From Rhizobium sp. R635 (GTDB lineage Bacteria; Pseudomonadota; Alphaproteobacteria; Rhizobiales; Rhizobiaceae): 64,000 bases of DNA. A program made the position numbers and the translations under genes. Below the pieces are notes generated by a model. That model had not been told where the DNA came from, made no database searches, and saw only the letters and a list, made by a program, of their open reading frames with translations. The stretch is taken from contig NZ_LOKX01000010.1 in the NCBI RefSeq assembly GCF_002211285.1, forward strand, positions 58,380 through 122,379, in the 5' to 3' direction. Of the stretch, positions 35,019-46,824 are shown one piece after another. Position 1 is the first letter of the stretch, and every line of letters starts with the position of its first letter.

Positions 35019-35663
35019 CTATTTCTTCACAGTAGAAATCGTCCCGATGAAATTTGTGACATCGGCTTCCATCTTGCCGACCATGACGTCCACGCCCTTG
35101 GCATTCGGATGCATTCCGTCCTCGAGCTTCAGCCCCGCATCCAGCGCCACACCGTCGAGGAAGAAGGCATAGAGCGGAACCCCGTGTTTTTCCGAAAGTT
35201 CCCGGTAGATCGGATTGAAGCGCGCGGCATAGTCCGCCCCCATGTTCGGCGGTGCCATCATGCCGACGAGCAGCACGGCAATTCCTCGTTCCTTTAGCCG
35301 GGCAATCATCTGGTCGAGATTCTTTTCGCTCTCCTGAGGCGGGATGCCGCGCAACGCATCATTGGCGCCGAGCTCCAGAATGACGCCATCGGTGCCGTCG
35401 GGAACCGACCAGTCGATCCGGGCAAGCCCTCCTGTCGTCGTATCGCCGGAGACACCGGCATTGGCGATCGCGACGTCGAGCCCCTTCGCCTTCAGGGCCG
35501 CCTGCAGCTTTTCGGGAAAGCCGTCACCGGGCGGCAGCTGATACCCCGCCATCAGGCTGTCGCCAAATCCGACGAGATTGATCGTCCGTGCATTTGCTGC
35601 GGCGGCAAAGATCAGCGAGACGGCAATGACGGTGAATTGAAGGGCGGCAACTTTAAATCTCAT
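35019..35663 (-). CDS. Arylesterase / TesA-like SGNH hydrolase
   Basis: A 214-residue exported esterase. The signal peptide covers about residues 1-25. SGNH blocks: GFGDSLMAGYQ (nucleophile serine), GVSGDTTTGG, LELGANDALRG and the C-terminal DGMHPNAKG with catalytic Asp and His. It is a homologue of E. coli TesA, and like tesA is divergent from a YbbA/YbbP-type ABC pair, which supports orthology. Periplasmic. Confidence 0.93.
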   Translation of the reverse strand: MRFKVAALQFTVIAVSLIFAAAANARTINLVGFGDSLMAGYQLPPGDGFPEKLQAALKAKGLDVAIANAGVSGDTTTGGLARIDWSVPDGTDGVILELGANDALRGIPPQESEKNLDQMIARLKERGIAVLLVGMMAPPNMGADYAARFNPIYRELSEKHGVPLYAFFLDGVALDAGLKLEDGMHPNAKGVDVMVGKMEADVTNFIGTISTVKK

Positions 35664-35735
35664 CCTGCTTTCCCTAGATTGGCGAGGGGCCGTTATGCGG
35701 CCATTGGATTACGGACTTATATAGGGCGATTTCCC

Positions 35736-36443
35736 TTGGCAAAAACCATCATCGAGTTGAAGAGCGCCGATCTGACCCTCGGCAGCGCCGCCGCTTCCGT
35801 CCATGTGCTGAAGGGCATCGATCTCGATATCGCCGCCGGCGAATCCGTCGGCATCGTCGGCCCTTCCGGTTCCGGCAAGTCCACTCTGCTGATGGTGCTG
35901 GCCGGGCTGGAGAAGCTCGACAGCGGCGAGATCAACATCAACGACACGCCGCTCCACAGCCTGAGCGAGGACCAGGTCGCCGATTTCCGCGGCCGCAACA
36001 TCGGTATCGTCTTCCAGTCCTTCCACCTGATCGCCAACATGACGGCGCTGGAAAACGTCGCCGTGCCGCTGGAGCTCGCCAATGTTGCGAATGCCTTCGA
36101 CATCGCCCATCGCGAGCTGAATTCGGTCGGCCTCGGCGAGCGGCTGAACCACTATCCCGGCCAGCTTTCCGGCGGCGAACAGCAACGCGTGGCGATCGCC
36201 AGGGCGCTTGCCCCCTCGCCCGCCCTGCTGATCGCCGACGAACCCACAGGCAATCTCGATACCGAGACCGGCCGCCAGATCGCCGACCTGCTGTTTGCCA
36301 AGCAGGCCGAACGCGGCATGACCCTGCTTCTCGTCACCCATGACGTCTCGCTTGCAAACCGCTGCTCGCGCCAGATCCGCGTTCGCTCCGGCAGGATCGA
36401 AGGCGACAGCGCCGCCCGCCACAGCGAGGCGGCATTCGCATGA
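35736..36443 (+). CDS. ABC transporter ATP-binding protein (YbbA-like)
   Basis: A 235-residue ABC ATPase of the LolD/YbbA/MacB group. Walker A GPSGSGKSTLLMVLAG, signature LSGGEQQRVAIARAL and Walker B LLIADEPTGNLD are complete. The start is probably TTG at 35736 (LAKTIIELKSADLTL), since no ATG is suitably placed; the upstream open frame lacks family sequence. It overlaps the permease gene by four bases (ATGA). With YbbP-like FtsX permease and a TesA-like esterase it matches the conserved ybbA-ybbP-tesA neighbourhood. Confidence 0.93.
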   Translation: MAKTIIELKSADLTLGSAAASVHVLKGIDLDIAAGESVGIVGPSGSGKSTLLMVLAGLEKLDSGEININDTPLHSLSEDQVADFRGRNIGIVFQSFHLIANMTALENVAVPLELANVANAFDIAHRELNSVGLGERLNHYPGQLSGGEQQRVAIARALAPSPALLIADEPTGNLDTETGRQIADLLFAKQAERGMTLLLVTHDVSLANRCSRQIRVRSGRIEGDSAARHSEAAFA

Positions 36444-38983
36444 GGATCGTCACGCCACGCGTTTCGCTCGCTCTTCGCCTGGCGCTCCGCGAGCTGCGCG
36501 GCGGCATTCGCGGCTTCTACATCTTCCTTGCCTGCATCGCGCTCGGCACCGGCGCCATCGCCGCCGTCAATTCGGTTTCGCAATCGATCACCGACACGAT
36601 CGCCTCGCAGGGCCAGGAGCTGCTTGCCGGCGACGTCCGCTTCGAGCTGAACAACCGCGAGGCCACGCCGGCCGAAATGAATTTCCTCGAAGGTCTCGGC
36701 GCCGTCTCGGTTTCGACCGGCCTGCGCTCGATGGCCCGCAAGCCCGACGGTTCCGACCAGGCACTGGTCGAGGTCAAGGCGGTCGACGACGCCTATCCGC
36801 TCTATGGCAAATTCGCGGCCGAGCCGGATTATCTGCTTGCAGCGCTGCTTTCAGGCGAAGGCGGCACTTACGGCGCGGTGGCGGCCCCCCTGCTTCTCGA
36901 TCGCCTCGGCCTCTCGGTCGGCGACGAATTGCTGCTCGGCAACGTCAAGCTCAGCATCACAGGCACGGTGAAAACCGAGCCGGACGCGCTGTCGGAAGGT
37001 TTCGGCTTTGCGCCGCGCCTGCTCGTCAGCCGCAAGGCGCTCCAGGCCTCGGGGCTGATCCAGACGGGAAGCCTGGTCGAACATGCCTATAAGATCCGGC
37101 TGGAAGACAGGGCCGCGATGTCGGGTATCCAGGCGCGCGCCGCCAAGGAATTCCCTTCCGCAGGCTGGGCGATCCGTACCAGCGACCGCGCGGCACCCTC
37201 GCTCACCGAAAACATCACCCGCTTTTCGCAATTCCTGACGCTGGTCGGCCTGACCGCGCTGATCGTCGGCGGCGTCGGTGTCGCCAATGCCGTGCGCGCC
37301 TTCCTGGATTCCAAGCGCACCACCATCGCCACCTTCAAATGCCTCGGCGCGCCAGCGGCAACGGTCGTTCTGATCTACCTCTTCCAGATCGCCATCATCG
37401 CCTTCGGCGGCATTGCGATCGGCCTCGTCATCGGCGCCCTGTCGCCGATCTTCGCAGCGCAGTTCCTGGCGCAATTCCTGCCGGTCTCCACAGCGCCGAC
37501 CCTTTATCCCGGCGCCCTGCTGCTCGCGAGCCTCTTCGGCATCCTGACGACGCTCGCCTTCGCCATCCTGCCGCTCGGCCACGCCCGCGAAGTGCCCGCG
37601 ACGGCGCTCTTCCGCGAGCAGGGCTTCGAAGCCCGCCATCTGCCGTCCTGGCCCTATGTCCTGCTGGCCGCCCTCTTCATGGCGGCCCTTGCGGGCCTTG
37701 CCATCCTCACCGCCTATGATCGTTTCATCGCCGTGGTCTTCGTCGGCGCCATCGTCTTCGCCTTCGTCGTCTTGCGCCTGGTCGCGGCACTGATCGCCTG
37801 GCTTGCGCGCCGCAGCCCCCGCGTCAACTCGCCCGCGCTCAGGCTTGCGATCGGCAACATCCATCGCCCCGGCGCGCTGACGCCGTCTGTCGTGCTTTCG
37901 CTCGGCCTCGGCCTGGCATTGCTGGTGACGCTGACCCTGATCGACGGAAACCTGCGCCGGCAGCTGACCGGCCGCATGAACGAGGGCGCGCCGAACTTCT
38001 TCTTCGTCGACATCCAGAGCGCCGAGGTCGGCGCTTTCCGAGATCTCGTCCAGGCGCAGGCGCCGAAGGGCAAGCTCATGGAAGTGCCGATGCTGCGCGG
38101 CCGGATCGTCGCCTTCAACGGGCAGGACGTCACCAAGATGAACGTACCGGCCGCCGGCCGCTGGGTGCTGAATGGCGACCGCGGCATCACCTACGCCGAC
38201 ACCCTGCCGGAAAATGCCGCCCTCACCGAAGGCAGCTGGTGGGACAAGGATTACAGCGGCGAACCGCTCGTCTCCTTCTCCTCCGAAGAGGCGCACGAAC
38301 TCGGCCTCAAGATCGGCGATACCGTCACCGTCAACGTGCTCGGACGCAACATCACGGCGAAGATCGCCAATCTGCGCCGTGTCCAATGGGAATCGCTGTC
38401 GATCAATTTCGTCATGGTCTTCTCGCCCAATACCTTCCGCGGCGCCCCGCACGCCTGGCTGGCGACCCTGACCGATCCCTCCTCGACGCCGGCCGAGGAT
38501 GCGGCGATCCTGAAATCCGTCACCAATACTTACCCGACGATCACCAGCGTCCGCGTGAAAGACGCGATCGACATCGTCAATCAGCTGGTCGCGCAGCTGG
38601 CGACCGCGATCCGCGCCGCAGCCTCGGTCGCGCTGATCGCCTCGATCCTCGTCCTTGCCGGCGCGCTCGCCGCCGGAAACCGGGCGCGCACCCACGACGC
38701 CGTGGTGCTGAAGACGCTCGGCGCCACGCGCGCCATGCTGATCCGCGCCTTCAGCTACGAATATCTGATCCTGGGGCTCGCGACCGCGATCTTCTCGCTG
38801 ATCGCCGGCGCCGTCGCCGCCTGGTTCATCGTCGCCCGCATCATGCGCCTGCCATCCACCTTCCTGCCCGATGTGGCCGGGCTGACGCTCGTCACCGCAC
38901 TGGTGCTCACCGTCGGCATCGGCCTCATCGGCACCTGGCGCATCCTCGGGCAGAAGGCGGCGCCCGTACTGCGCGAGCTTTGA
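36440..38983 (+). CDS. FtsX-like ABC transporter permease (YbbP-like)
   Basis: An 847-residue permease with the YbbP layout: one N-terminal helix (about residues 25-45), a large periplasmic region, three helices (about 255-380) forming the first FtsX domain, helices near 400-450 and 480, a second periplasmic region (about 500-710), and a final FtsX domain (about 720-840). The NRARTHDAVVLKTLGATRAML segment is the typical coupling region. Probably mechanotransmission or lipoprotein/lipid handling rather than import. Its ATPase is the gene upstream. Confidence 0.93.
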   Translation: MRIVTPRVSLALRLALRELRGGIRGFYIFLACIALGTGAIAAVNSVSQSITDTIASQGQELLAGDVRFELNNREATPAEMNFLEGLGAVSVSTGLRSMARKPDGSDQALVEVKAVDDAYPLYGKFAAEPDYLLAALLSGEGGTYGAVAAPLLLDRLGLSVGDELLLGNVKLSITGTVKTEPDALSEGFGFAPRLLVSRKALQASGLIQTGSLVEHAYKIRLEDRAAMSGIQARAAKEFPSAGWAIRTSDRAAPSLTENITRFSQFLTLVGLTALIVGGVGVANAVRAFLDSKRTTIATFKCLGAPAATVVLIYLFQIAIIAFGGIAIGLVIGALSPIFAAQFLAQFLPVSTAPTLYPGALLLASLFGILTTLAFAILPLGHAREVPATALFREQGFEARHLPSWPYVLLAALFMAALAGLAILTAYDRFIAVVFVGAIVFAFVVLRLVAALIAWLARRSPRVNSPALRLAIGNIHRPGALTPSVVLSLGLGLALLVTLTLIDGNLRRQLTGRMNEGAPNFFFVDIQSAEVGAFRDLVQAQAPKGKLMEVPMLRGRIVAFNGQDVTKMNVPAAGRWVLNGDRGITYADTLPENAALTEGSWWDKDYSGEPLVSFSSEEAHELGLKIGDTVTVNVLGRNITAKIANLRRVQWESLSINFVMVFSPNTFRGAPHAWLATLTDPSSTPAEDAAILKSVTNTYPTITSVRVKDAIDIVNQLVAQLATAIRAAASVALIASILVLAGALAAGNRARTHDAVVLKTLGATRAMLIRAFSYEYLILGLATAIFSLIAGAVAAWFIVARIMRLPSTFLPDVAGLTLVTALVLTVGIGLIGTWRILGQKAAPVLREL

Positions 38984-39089
38984 TGAGGCTACGGCGCACA
39001 AAAGCCCTTCACCTTACGGCGATTTAACCGGCTGCGCCTTGGCAACCCTCTTGTTTGCAATGGGCGAAAGCCTCATATTGTCGGCAGGC

Positions 39090-39160
39090 ATGCTGGAGCT
39101 CCGCAGCGGCGCCCGGGTCGAAAACCCGACACCGTATCTCCATCGGAGCTTGTAAGAGGA
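39090..39160 (+). ncRNA. Structured leader of the Bax-inhibitor gene (ybhL-leader candidate)
   Basis: The 5' UTR holds a closing stem AGCTCCG (39097-39103) with CGGAGCT (39144-39150), and an inner hairpin CGGGT (39114-39118) with ACCCG (39124-39128) around CGAAA. The ribosome-binding AAGAGGA follows directly. A ybhL leader motif upstream of this gene family was described in alphaproteobacteria. Gene and position fit, but I could not compare with the covariance model. Confidence 0.6.
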
Positions 39161-39164
39161 AACT

Positions 39165-39893
39165 ATGGCTGATCTTCGTAACTATCAAAGCCGCGCTCAG
39201 ACCGGCGAGATGATTGATCAAGGCCTGCGCGCATATATGCTCAAGGTCTACAACCTGATGGCGCTGGGTCTGGCGATCACCGGTGTGGCCGCATATCTCG
39301 GATTCAACTTCGCCGTACAGGACGGCCAGCTCACCCAGTTCGGCGCGGTTCTGTTCCAGTCGCCGTTGCGCTGGGTCGTCATTCTTGCGCCGCTGGCGGT
39401 CGTCTTCTTCCTGAGCTTCCGCATTCACCAGATGAGCGTGTCCGCCGCCCAGACGACCTTCTGGGTCTACGCCGCCCTGGTGGGTCTGTCGCTCTCGTCG
39501 ATCTTCCTGGTCTATACGGGCCAGAGCGTCGTCCAGACCTTCTTCGTCACCGCCGCTTCCTTCGGCGCGCTGTCGCTTTACGGCTACACGACGAAGCGTG
39601 ACCTGTCGGCAATGGGCTCGTTCCTGATGATGGGTCTCTTCGGCCTGATCATCGCCTCGATCGTCAACATCTTCCTAGCCTCATCCGCCATGCAGTTCGC
39701 GATCTCGGTGATCGGCGTTCTGATCTTCGCAGGCCTCACTGCCTACGATACGCAGCGGATCAAGGAACTCTACTACGAAGCCGATGACGTCGCCGTCGCC
39801 GGCCGCAAGGCGATCATGGGCGCGCTGACGCTCTATCTCGACTTCCTCAACCTCTTCATGTTCCTGTTGCAGTTCATGGGCAACCGCAGATAA
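39165..39893 (+). CDS. Bax inhibitor-1/YccA family membrane protein (YbhL-like)
   Basis: A 242-residue inner-membrane protein of the BI-1/TMBIM family with seven membrane helices from about residue 30 onward. The C-terminal ITAYDTQRIKELY-type motif appears as GLTAYDTQRIKELYYEADD, followed by GALTLYLDFLNLFMFLLQF. Bacterial relatives conduct or leak calcium/protons; the role in rhizobia is unknown. AAGAGGA precedes the ATG by six bases. A structured leader lies upstream and a strong terminator downstream, so it is monocistronic. Confidence 0.94.
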   Translation: MADLRNYQSRAQTGEMIDQGLRAYMLKVYNLMALGLAITGVAAYLGFNFAVQDGQLTQFGAVLFQSPLRWVVILAPLAVVFFLSFRIHQMSVSAAQTTFWVYAALVGLSLSSIFLVYTGQSVVQTFFVTAASFGALSLYGYTTKRDLSAMGSFLMMGLFGLIIASIVNIFLASSAMQFAISVIGVLIFAGLTAYDTQRIKELYYEADDVAVAGRKAIMGALTLYLDFLNLFMFLLQFMGNRR

Positions 39894-39911
39894 TCAGGCG
39901 CATTGAGATCG

Positions 39912-39938
39912 AAAAAGGCGGCTTCGGCCGCCTTTTTT
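39912..39938 (+). terminator. Rho-independent terminator of the Bax-inhibitor gene
   Basis: AAAAAGGCGGC (39912-39922), loop TTCG, GCCGCCTTTTTT (39927-39938). A classic UUCG-capped terminator with a T-run, 19 bases after the stop. Confidence 0.92.
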
Positions 39939-40002
39939 GTTGCGCCGGTTTCCGGAGGATGGTTTTAGGAGGGCCTTGCTTCCCGATGGACCAGCCGCCG
40001 AA

Positions 40003-40560
40003 ATGTCCTTCCTCCTGCGCGATGCGTCGCAAGCCGATATTCCCGCCATTACGGAGATCTATCGCGACTCCGTCCTGAACGGCGTTGCAAGCTATGAGAT
40101 TGCTCCACCCTCCGAGGCCGAGATGATGCAGCGTTTTTCGGCGATCGTCGGCCAGCAATATCCCTATATCGCCGCGACAGATGCGGACGAAAACCTCCTC
40201 GGCTACGCCTACGCCTCGGCCTTCCGCGCCCGTCCCGCCTATCGCTGGATGGTGGAGGATTCGATCTATCTGGCGCCTGAAGCTCGCGGGCGGGGCATCG
40301 GCAAGGCGCTGCTCGACGAACTGATCGGCCGCTGCACTGCTCTCGGTTTTCGTCAGATGGTGGCCGTCATCGGCGGCGCGAGCCCCGCTTCGATCGCCGT
40401 TCATCTCAAGACTGGCTTTGTCGAAGTCGGCCTGATGAGAGGCACCGGCTACAAGCACGGCCGCTGGCTGGACACGATGTTCATGCAGCGCACCCTTGGC
40501 GATGGCACGATGACCGATCCGGACTTATCAGCCTACCCCGGCACGCTGTTTGTCGGCTGA
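40003..40560 (+). CDS. GNAT N-acetyltransferase (phosphinothricin acetyltransferase-like)
   Basis: A 185-residue acetyltransferase of the PAT/MnaT-like group. Typical features: RDASQADIPAITEIYRDSVLNGVASYE at the N-terminus (residues 7-33), AYASAFRARPAYRWMVEDSI, and motif A YLAPEARGRGIGKALLDELI. The late GYKHGRWLDTMFMQRTL is highly characteristic. Start taken as ATG at 40003 (MSFLLRDAS); upstream in-frame TTG codons fall in the terminator. Likely acts on amino-acid-like amines such as methionine sulfoximine analogues. This is inferred from family. Confidence 0.93.
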   Translation: MSFLLRDASQADIPAITEIYRDSVLNGVASYEIAPPSEAEMMQRFSAIVGQQYPYIAATDADENLLGYAYASAFRARPAYRWMVEDSIYLAPEARGRGIGKALLDELIGRCTALGFRQMVAVIGGASPASIAVHLKTGFVEVGLMRGTGYKHGRWLDTMFMQRTLGDGTMTDPDLSAYPGTLFVG

Positions 40561-40566
40561 TACGCC

Positions 40567-40968
40567 CTATTTCTCAACGAGCTTCAGGGCCTTGTCGAAC
40601 ACTTTGAGGACCTGGTTCAGCTCGTGTCCGCGCTTCAGGATCATCCCGTTGACGTTGATGACGGAATAGGCGCCCTGCTTGGCGGCGAGCTTCGGGTTCT
40701 TTTCGATACGGAAGAGCGGCATTTCGCCGGAGCGCTTGAAGACGGAAAAGACCGCCCTGTCCTTCAGGTGATCGATGGCGTAATCGCGCCATTCACCCTC
40801 GCCGACCATGCGGCCATAGATCCAGAGGATCGCGTCCAGTTCGCGCCGATGAAAAGTGACCGGAAGCGGGTCCTTGCTTTGTTTGTATTCCCTGAGATCG
40901 ACGACGACTGAGGAACTGTTGTCGACGGAGCGGCTTTCGCCGTGTCGCAAATCCGGCTGATCTGTCAT
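40567..40968 (-). CDS. DUF2794 family protein
   Basis: A 133-residue protein of a family restricted mainly to alphaproteobacteria. The conserved core is VTFHRRELDAILWIYGRMV, GEWRDYAIDHLKDRAVFSVF and PLFRIEKNPKLAAKQGAYSV. The start ATG at 40966-40968 (MTDQPDLRHGES) is preferred; 22 extra upstream codons lack conservation. Soluble, no known function. Convergent with the GNAT gene, six bases apart. Confidence 0.92.
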   Translation of the reverse strand: MTDQPDLRHGESRSVDNSSSVVVDLREYKQSKDPLPVTFHRRELDAILWIYGRMVGEGEWRDYAIDHLKDRAVFSVFKRSGEMPLFRIEKNPKLAAKQGAYSVINVNGMILKRGHELNQVLKVFDKALKLVEK

Positions 40969-41280
40969 CAGTCTCCCGAGGCCTCCGCTTGTGACAGGAG
41001 AGTGACAGTTTGCCCGAGCCGTCATAAATTGCAAGAGCGCCGCCCGTCACATTCCGCCGCACCGCAGTGCCGCGCGTCCCCGCACCTTCGCTGGGGACGA
41101 AGGTTGCTTTCTCCCCAGTGCCGCATTTCAGTCAAAACAGCGCCTCATTTGCAGGGGATTTATGCATCCCGGTTTGGCGCCAGCGCGCCAAAGGGCCCGG
41201 CGGAGCGTATCGACCTTAACCCCAGCCCCGAATACGCTCGGCCGGGCCGCCCGGCCCTTCATCCGTTACCGGATGAAGTC

Positions 41281-42021
41281 TCAGATGTTTTTTCCAGCCA
41301 TCACCACGGTCGCGCCAAGGATCGCAGCCGGATCGCCGTCGGCGTTCGCCGACTGCAGCAGAATCGCGCAGCCCTCGAGCTGCGGCCGCTGCAACACGCT
41401 CGCCGGTAGCGTCAGGCTGGTCGCCTTGCCGTCCCACATGCCGACCGTTTCGACATTGGTGACGCTGTGCAGATAGGAGATCTTCTTGCCGCTGTTCTCG
41501 CCCTTTTCGACGTCGATCGTCTTTTCCTTGTCGAAATAGACCATCACGACATTGGCCTTGCCCTGTCCCGCGCCGATCTTGATCTCCAACTCGTCGCCGC
41601 GCATCGCGGCGCTGATCGGAATGTTCAGCCCATTGCCTTCGCTGCTGTCGGTCTCGATCTTGCTGTTGATGCCGTTGAGATCGGAGCCTGCGAGGTGGCT
41701 GCGTCCGTTGACGACCGCCTGCGGCGTATAGACGTTGCTGCGGCCCATCGTCCTGGCATAACCATATTGCCGCTCGGTATTTTCCTTGGAGCTCAGCGTA
41801 TCGGCCCAGCCGAGATAATTCCAGTAATCGACGTGGTAGGCGAGCGCGATGACGTCGCCCTGGTTCACCAGCTTGCGGAAGGCCGCATCAGCGGGAGGAC
41901 AGGAGGAACAGCCCTGCGAGGTGAAAAGTTCGACGACGCCTTTCGGCGTGCCGTCTTCGGCATGCAACGAGCCTGCGAGAACAATGCCGGCGATCAGCGG
42001 AATCAAAAAACGGGGGGACAT
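41281..42021 (-). CDS. DUF1223 thioredoxin-fold exported protein
   Basis: A 246-residue DUF1223 protein. A signal peptide (about residues 1-21) precedes a thioredoxin-like start VVELFTSQGCSSCPPADAAF with a C-S-S-C redox motif. HVDYWNYLGWADTLSSKENT and VYTPQAVVNGRSHLAGSD are diagnostic family segments. The C-terminal half is beta-rich. Probably periplasmic and redox active; the partner is unknown. Monocistronic. Confidence 0.93.
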   Translation of the reverse strand: MSPRFLIPLIAGIVLAGSLHAEDGTPKGVVELFTSQGCSSCPPADAAFRKLVNQGDVIALAYHVDYWNYLGWADTLSSKENTERQYGYARTMGRSNVYTPQAVVNGRSHLAGSDLNGINSKIETDSSEGNGLNIPISAAMRGDELEIKIGAGQGKANVVMVYFDKEKTIDVEKGENSGKKISYLHSVTNVETVGMWDGKATSLTLPASVLQRPQLEGCAILLQSANADGDPAAILGATVVMAGKNI

Positions 42022-42200
42022 TCACCTGCACCTCTTTTTCAGCGCCGACGGCATGTTGGAACCGGAGGCCCTGACATATGAACGTACGAATAATCCTTCC
42101 GGGTCCAAACGAAAAGTCACGAACGGGTGAGACGTAGCTCGACGGGAAGGCGGTGAAAACAAATCATCGTGAGCCCGATCAGATACTGCCGCCGCAAAGA

Positions 42201-42229
42201 AAAGCCGCCGGAAATTGCTTTCCGGCGGC
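42201..42229 (-). terminator. Rho-independent terminator of acnA
   Basis: Arms GCCGCCGGAAA (42204-42214) and TTTCCGGCGGC (42219-42229) with a TTGC loop. On the minus strand it ends in TTTTCTTT. It starts about 27 bases past the acnA stop. Confidence 0.88.
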
Positions 42230-42255
42230 CATTATCAATGGGAAGCTCTCAACAA

Positions 42256-44946
<2,691 letters not shown>

Positions 44947-45207
44947 GAGAGACCCCGTTCTGATAGCCAACACAGTCGTGCGAACGCCTATGCACTTAAT
45001 GCACATCAGGATGCGGGTACGGCCATTTCCGCTGTCCGCACGTGGAGCAGACGCTCCAAGTTCGGCGCAAGGATGAAATTCACGCCGACCGCTGGCGTGG
45101 TTGCCGGTCTTATAGATAATTTCCTAAAAACTTGCCATACCCGAGAACGATCAAAATCTGACATTTTTTGACCCCGCCGCAAGCAGCAACGAAGAAAGAG
45201 CAGACGC

Positions 45208-45852
45208 ATGCATCTCACCGCCGAAAATCTGGCTGCCAGGCGCGGTGAGGATTTGATTTTCGTTAACGTTTCCTTTCGCTTGGCGGCAGGAGAGGCGCTC
45301 GTCCTGACCGGCAAAAATGGATCGGGAAAGTCCACTTTGCTGCGCGTTGTCGCCGGTCTCCTCAGGCCGGAAAAAGGCACTGTGATCTTCCGCGACGAAG
45401 AGAGCCCACAAGGCCGCCATCCCGGTGAGGCCAGCCACTACCTCGGCCATCGAAATGCGATGAAGGGTGAACTTACGGTTGCAGAGAACCTGGACTTCTG
45501 GCGATCCTTCCTCGGCAGCCCAGGCACCACCGGTCTCCCTCTCGAAGACGCCGCCGAAGCCGTCGGCCTCGCAGGCATCACCCACCTTCCCTTCGGCTAT
45601 CTCTCCGCCGGCCAGCAGCGCCGCTTCGCCTTCGCCAAACTGCTCGTCGCTCACCGGCCGATATGGATTCTCGACGAACCCACAGCGGCGCTGGACGCGA
45701 GCGCCGACCGGCTGTTCGCAGGACTGATCGAGGCGCACCTGGCCAAGGGCGGCATCGTACTGGCCGCGACGCACCAGCCACTGGGGCTGAAGAATGTACA
45801 GGAAATGAAGATGACGGGCTTTGCCGGCGTGGATCACGGAGTATGGGGGTGA
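45208..45852 (+). CDS. ccmA: Heme exporter ATP-binding protein CcmA
   Basis: ATPase of the CcmABCD complex that releases holo-CcmE during System I cytochrome c maturation. It has 214 residues. Walker A is TGKNGSGKSTLLRVVAGL, signature LSAGQQRRFAFAKLL, and Walker B IWILDEPTAALD. The start MHLTAENLAARRGEDLIF is typical. It is divergent from acnA and is followed by a 265-base gap with a large inverted repeat before ccmB, an unusual break in this normally tight operon. Confidence 0.96.
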   Translation: MHLTAENLAARRGEDLIFVNVSFRLAAGEALVLTGKNGSGKSTLLRVVAGLLRPEKGTVIFRDEESPQGRHPGEASHYLGHRNAMKGELTVAENLDFWRSFLGSPGTTGLPLEDAAEAVGLAGITHLPFGYLSAGQQRRFAFAKLLVAHRPIWILDEPTAALDASADRLFAGLIEAHLAKGGIVLAATHQPLGLKNVQEMKMTGFAGVDHGVWG

Positions 45853-45887
45853 TGGTTTGCGGGTATTTGCGAGGACATGAAATGAAG

Positions 45888-46062
45888 ACCCCTCCCCAAC
45901 CCCTCCCCACAAGGGGGAGGGGCTACTTTGCCGCACGGTCTCTTTCAAATCCAGCCTCCACGGTAAACAGAACATCAGCAACCTGCAAAACCTTCGCTTT
46001 TGGCCGCCGCGGCGAGCCGCGGTTGAGCCCCTCCCCCTTGTGGGGAGGGGTTGGGGAGGGGT
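45888..46062. repeat. Inverted-repeat element between ccmA and ccmB
   Basis: Two perfect 37-base arms, 45888-45924 and 46026-46062, rich in CCCCTCCCC/GGGGAGGGG blocks, flank a 101-base centre. Each arm also contains a local CCCCTCCCC...GGGGAGGGG palindrome. It fills most of the ccmA-ccmB gap. No transposase or open frame lies between, so it looks like a small non-autonomous repeat. Confidence 0.85.
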
Positions 46063-46117
46063 TTTCAGCCACTCACGACGCGCGGTCTTCTGCACCTGCC
46101 AAGGAAAACCACCCCGC

Positions 46118-46777
46118 ATGACCGCCCTCTTCCTCCGCGATCTCAAACTCTCGATCCGCGCCGGCGGCGGCGCGTTGATCGGCGTGCTGTTCTTCCTCAC
46201 GATCGTCGCCGTCATCCCCTTCGGCGTCGGCCCCGACCTCAAGCTTCTCTCCCGCATCGGCCCGGCCATCGTCTGGATCGGCGCGCTGCTGGCCGCCCTT
46301 CTCGGCCTCGATCGCCTGTTCCAGGCCGAGCGCGACGACGGATCGCTCGACCTGATGCTGATGCAGGAAGCGCCGCTCGTCCTGACCGTGCTCGTCAAAT
46401 GCTTTGCCCATTGGACGGCCACCAGCCTGCCGCTGGTCATCGCCTCGCCGCTGCTCGGCCTGTTCATGAACATGGACGAGACGGCGATCGGCGCCACCAT
46501 GCTGACCCTCTTCGTCGGCTCGCCTGCCATCACCTTCATCGGCGCCGTCGGCGCTGCCGTCGCCGTCGCCCTGCCCCGCGGCGGCCTTCTGGTCTCGATC
46601 CTCGTGCTGCCGCTGACCATCCCCGTGCTGATCTTCGGCGTCAGCGCCACCTATGCCGCGGTCGAGGAGCCGGCGCCGTTCCTGCCGCCCTTCCTGATCC
46701 TCATCGCGCTCACACTCTTCTTCGCGGTCATCGGCCCGGCCGCCGCCGCCCTTGCACTACGAAACACGGCGGATTGA
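46118..46777 (+). CDS. ccmB: Heme exporter membrane protein CcmB
   Basis: Six-helix membrane subunit of the CcmAB ABC module, 219 residues. Start ATG at 46118 gives MTALFLRDLKLSIRAGG. The family region QAERDDGSLDLMLMQEAPL (about residue 67) is clear, as are hydrophobic helices near 22, 47, 100, 130, 160 and 195. Upstream in-frame sequence belongs to the inverted repeat. Functions with CcmA, CcmC and CcmD in the inner membrane. Confidence 0.95.
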   Translation: MTALFLRDLKLSIRAGGGALIGVLFFLTIVAVIPFGVGPDLKLLSRIGPAIVWIGALLAALLGLDRLFQAERDDGSLDLMLMQEAPLVLTVLVKCFAHWTATSLPLVIASPLLGLFMNMDETAIGATMLTLFVGSPAITFIGAVGAAVAVALPRGGLLVSILVLPLTIPVLIFGVSATYAAVEEPAPFLPPFLILIALTLFFAVIGPAAAALALRNTAD

Positions 46778-46824
46778 TTGGCATTCGATTGCGGGAAAAG
46801 CCGGATCAAGGTAAGGAAGCGCTC

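Noticed and set aside
36851..39001. Long minus-strand frame opposite the FtsX-like permease
   Set aside because: Antisense shadow with Gln/Arg/Asp-rich composition; the permease on the plus strand is complete.
46051..46824. 5' extension in frame with ccmC
   Set aside because: It runs through ccmB in another phase and is Arg/Pro-rich; the ATG at 46825 has a good ribosome-binding site and starts the family sequence.
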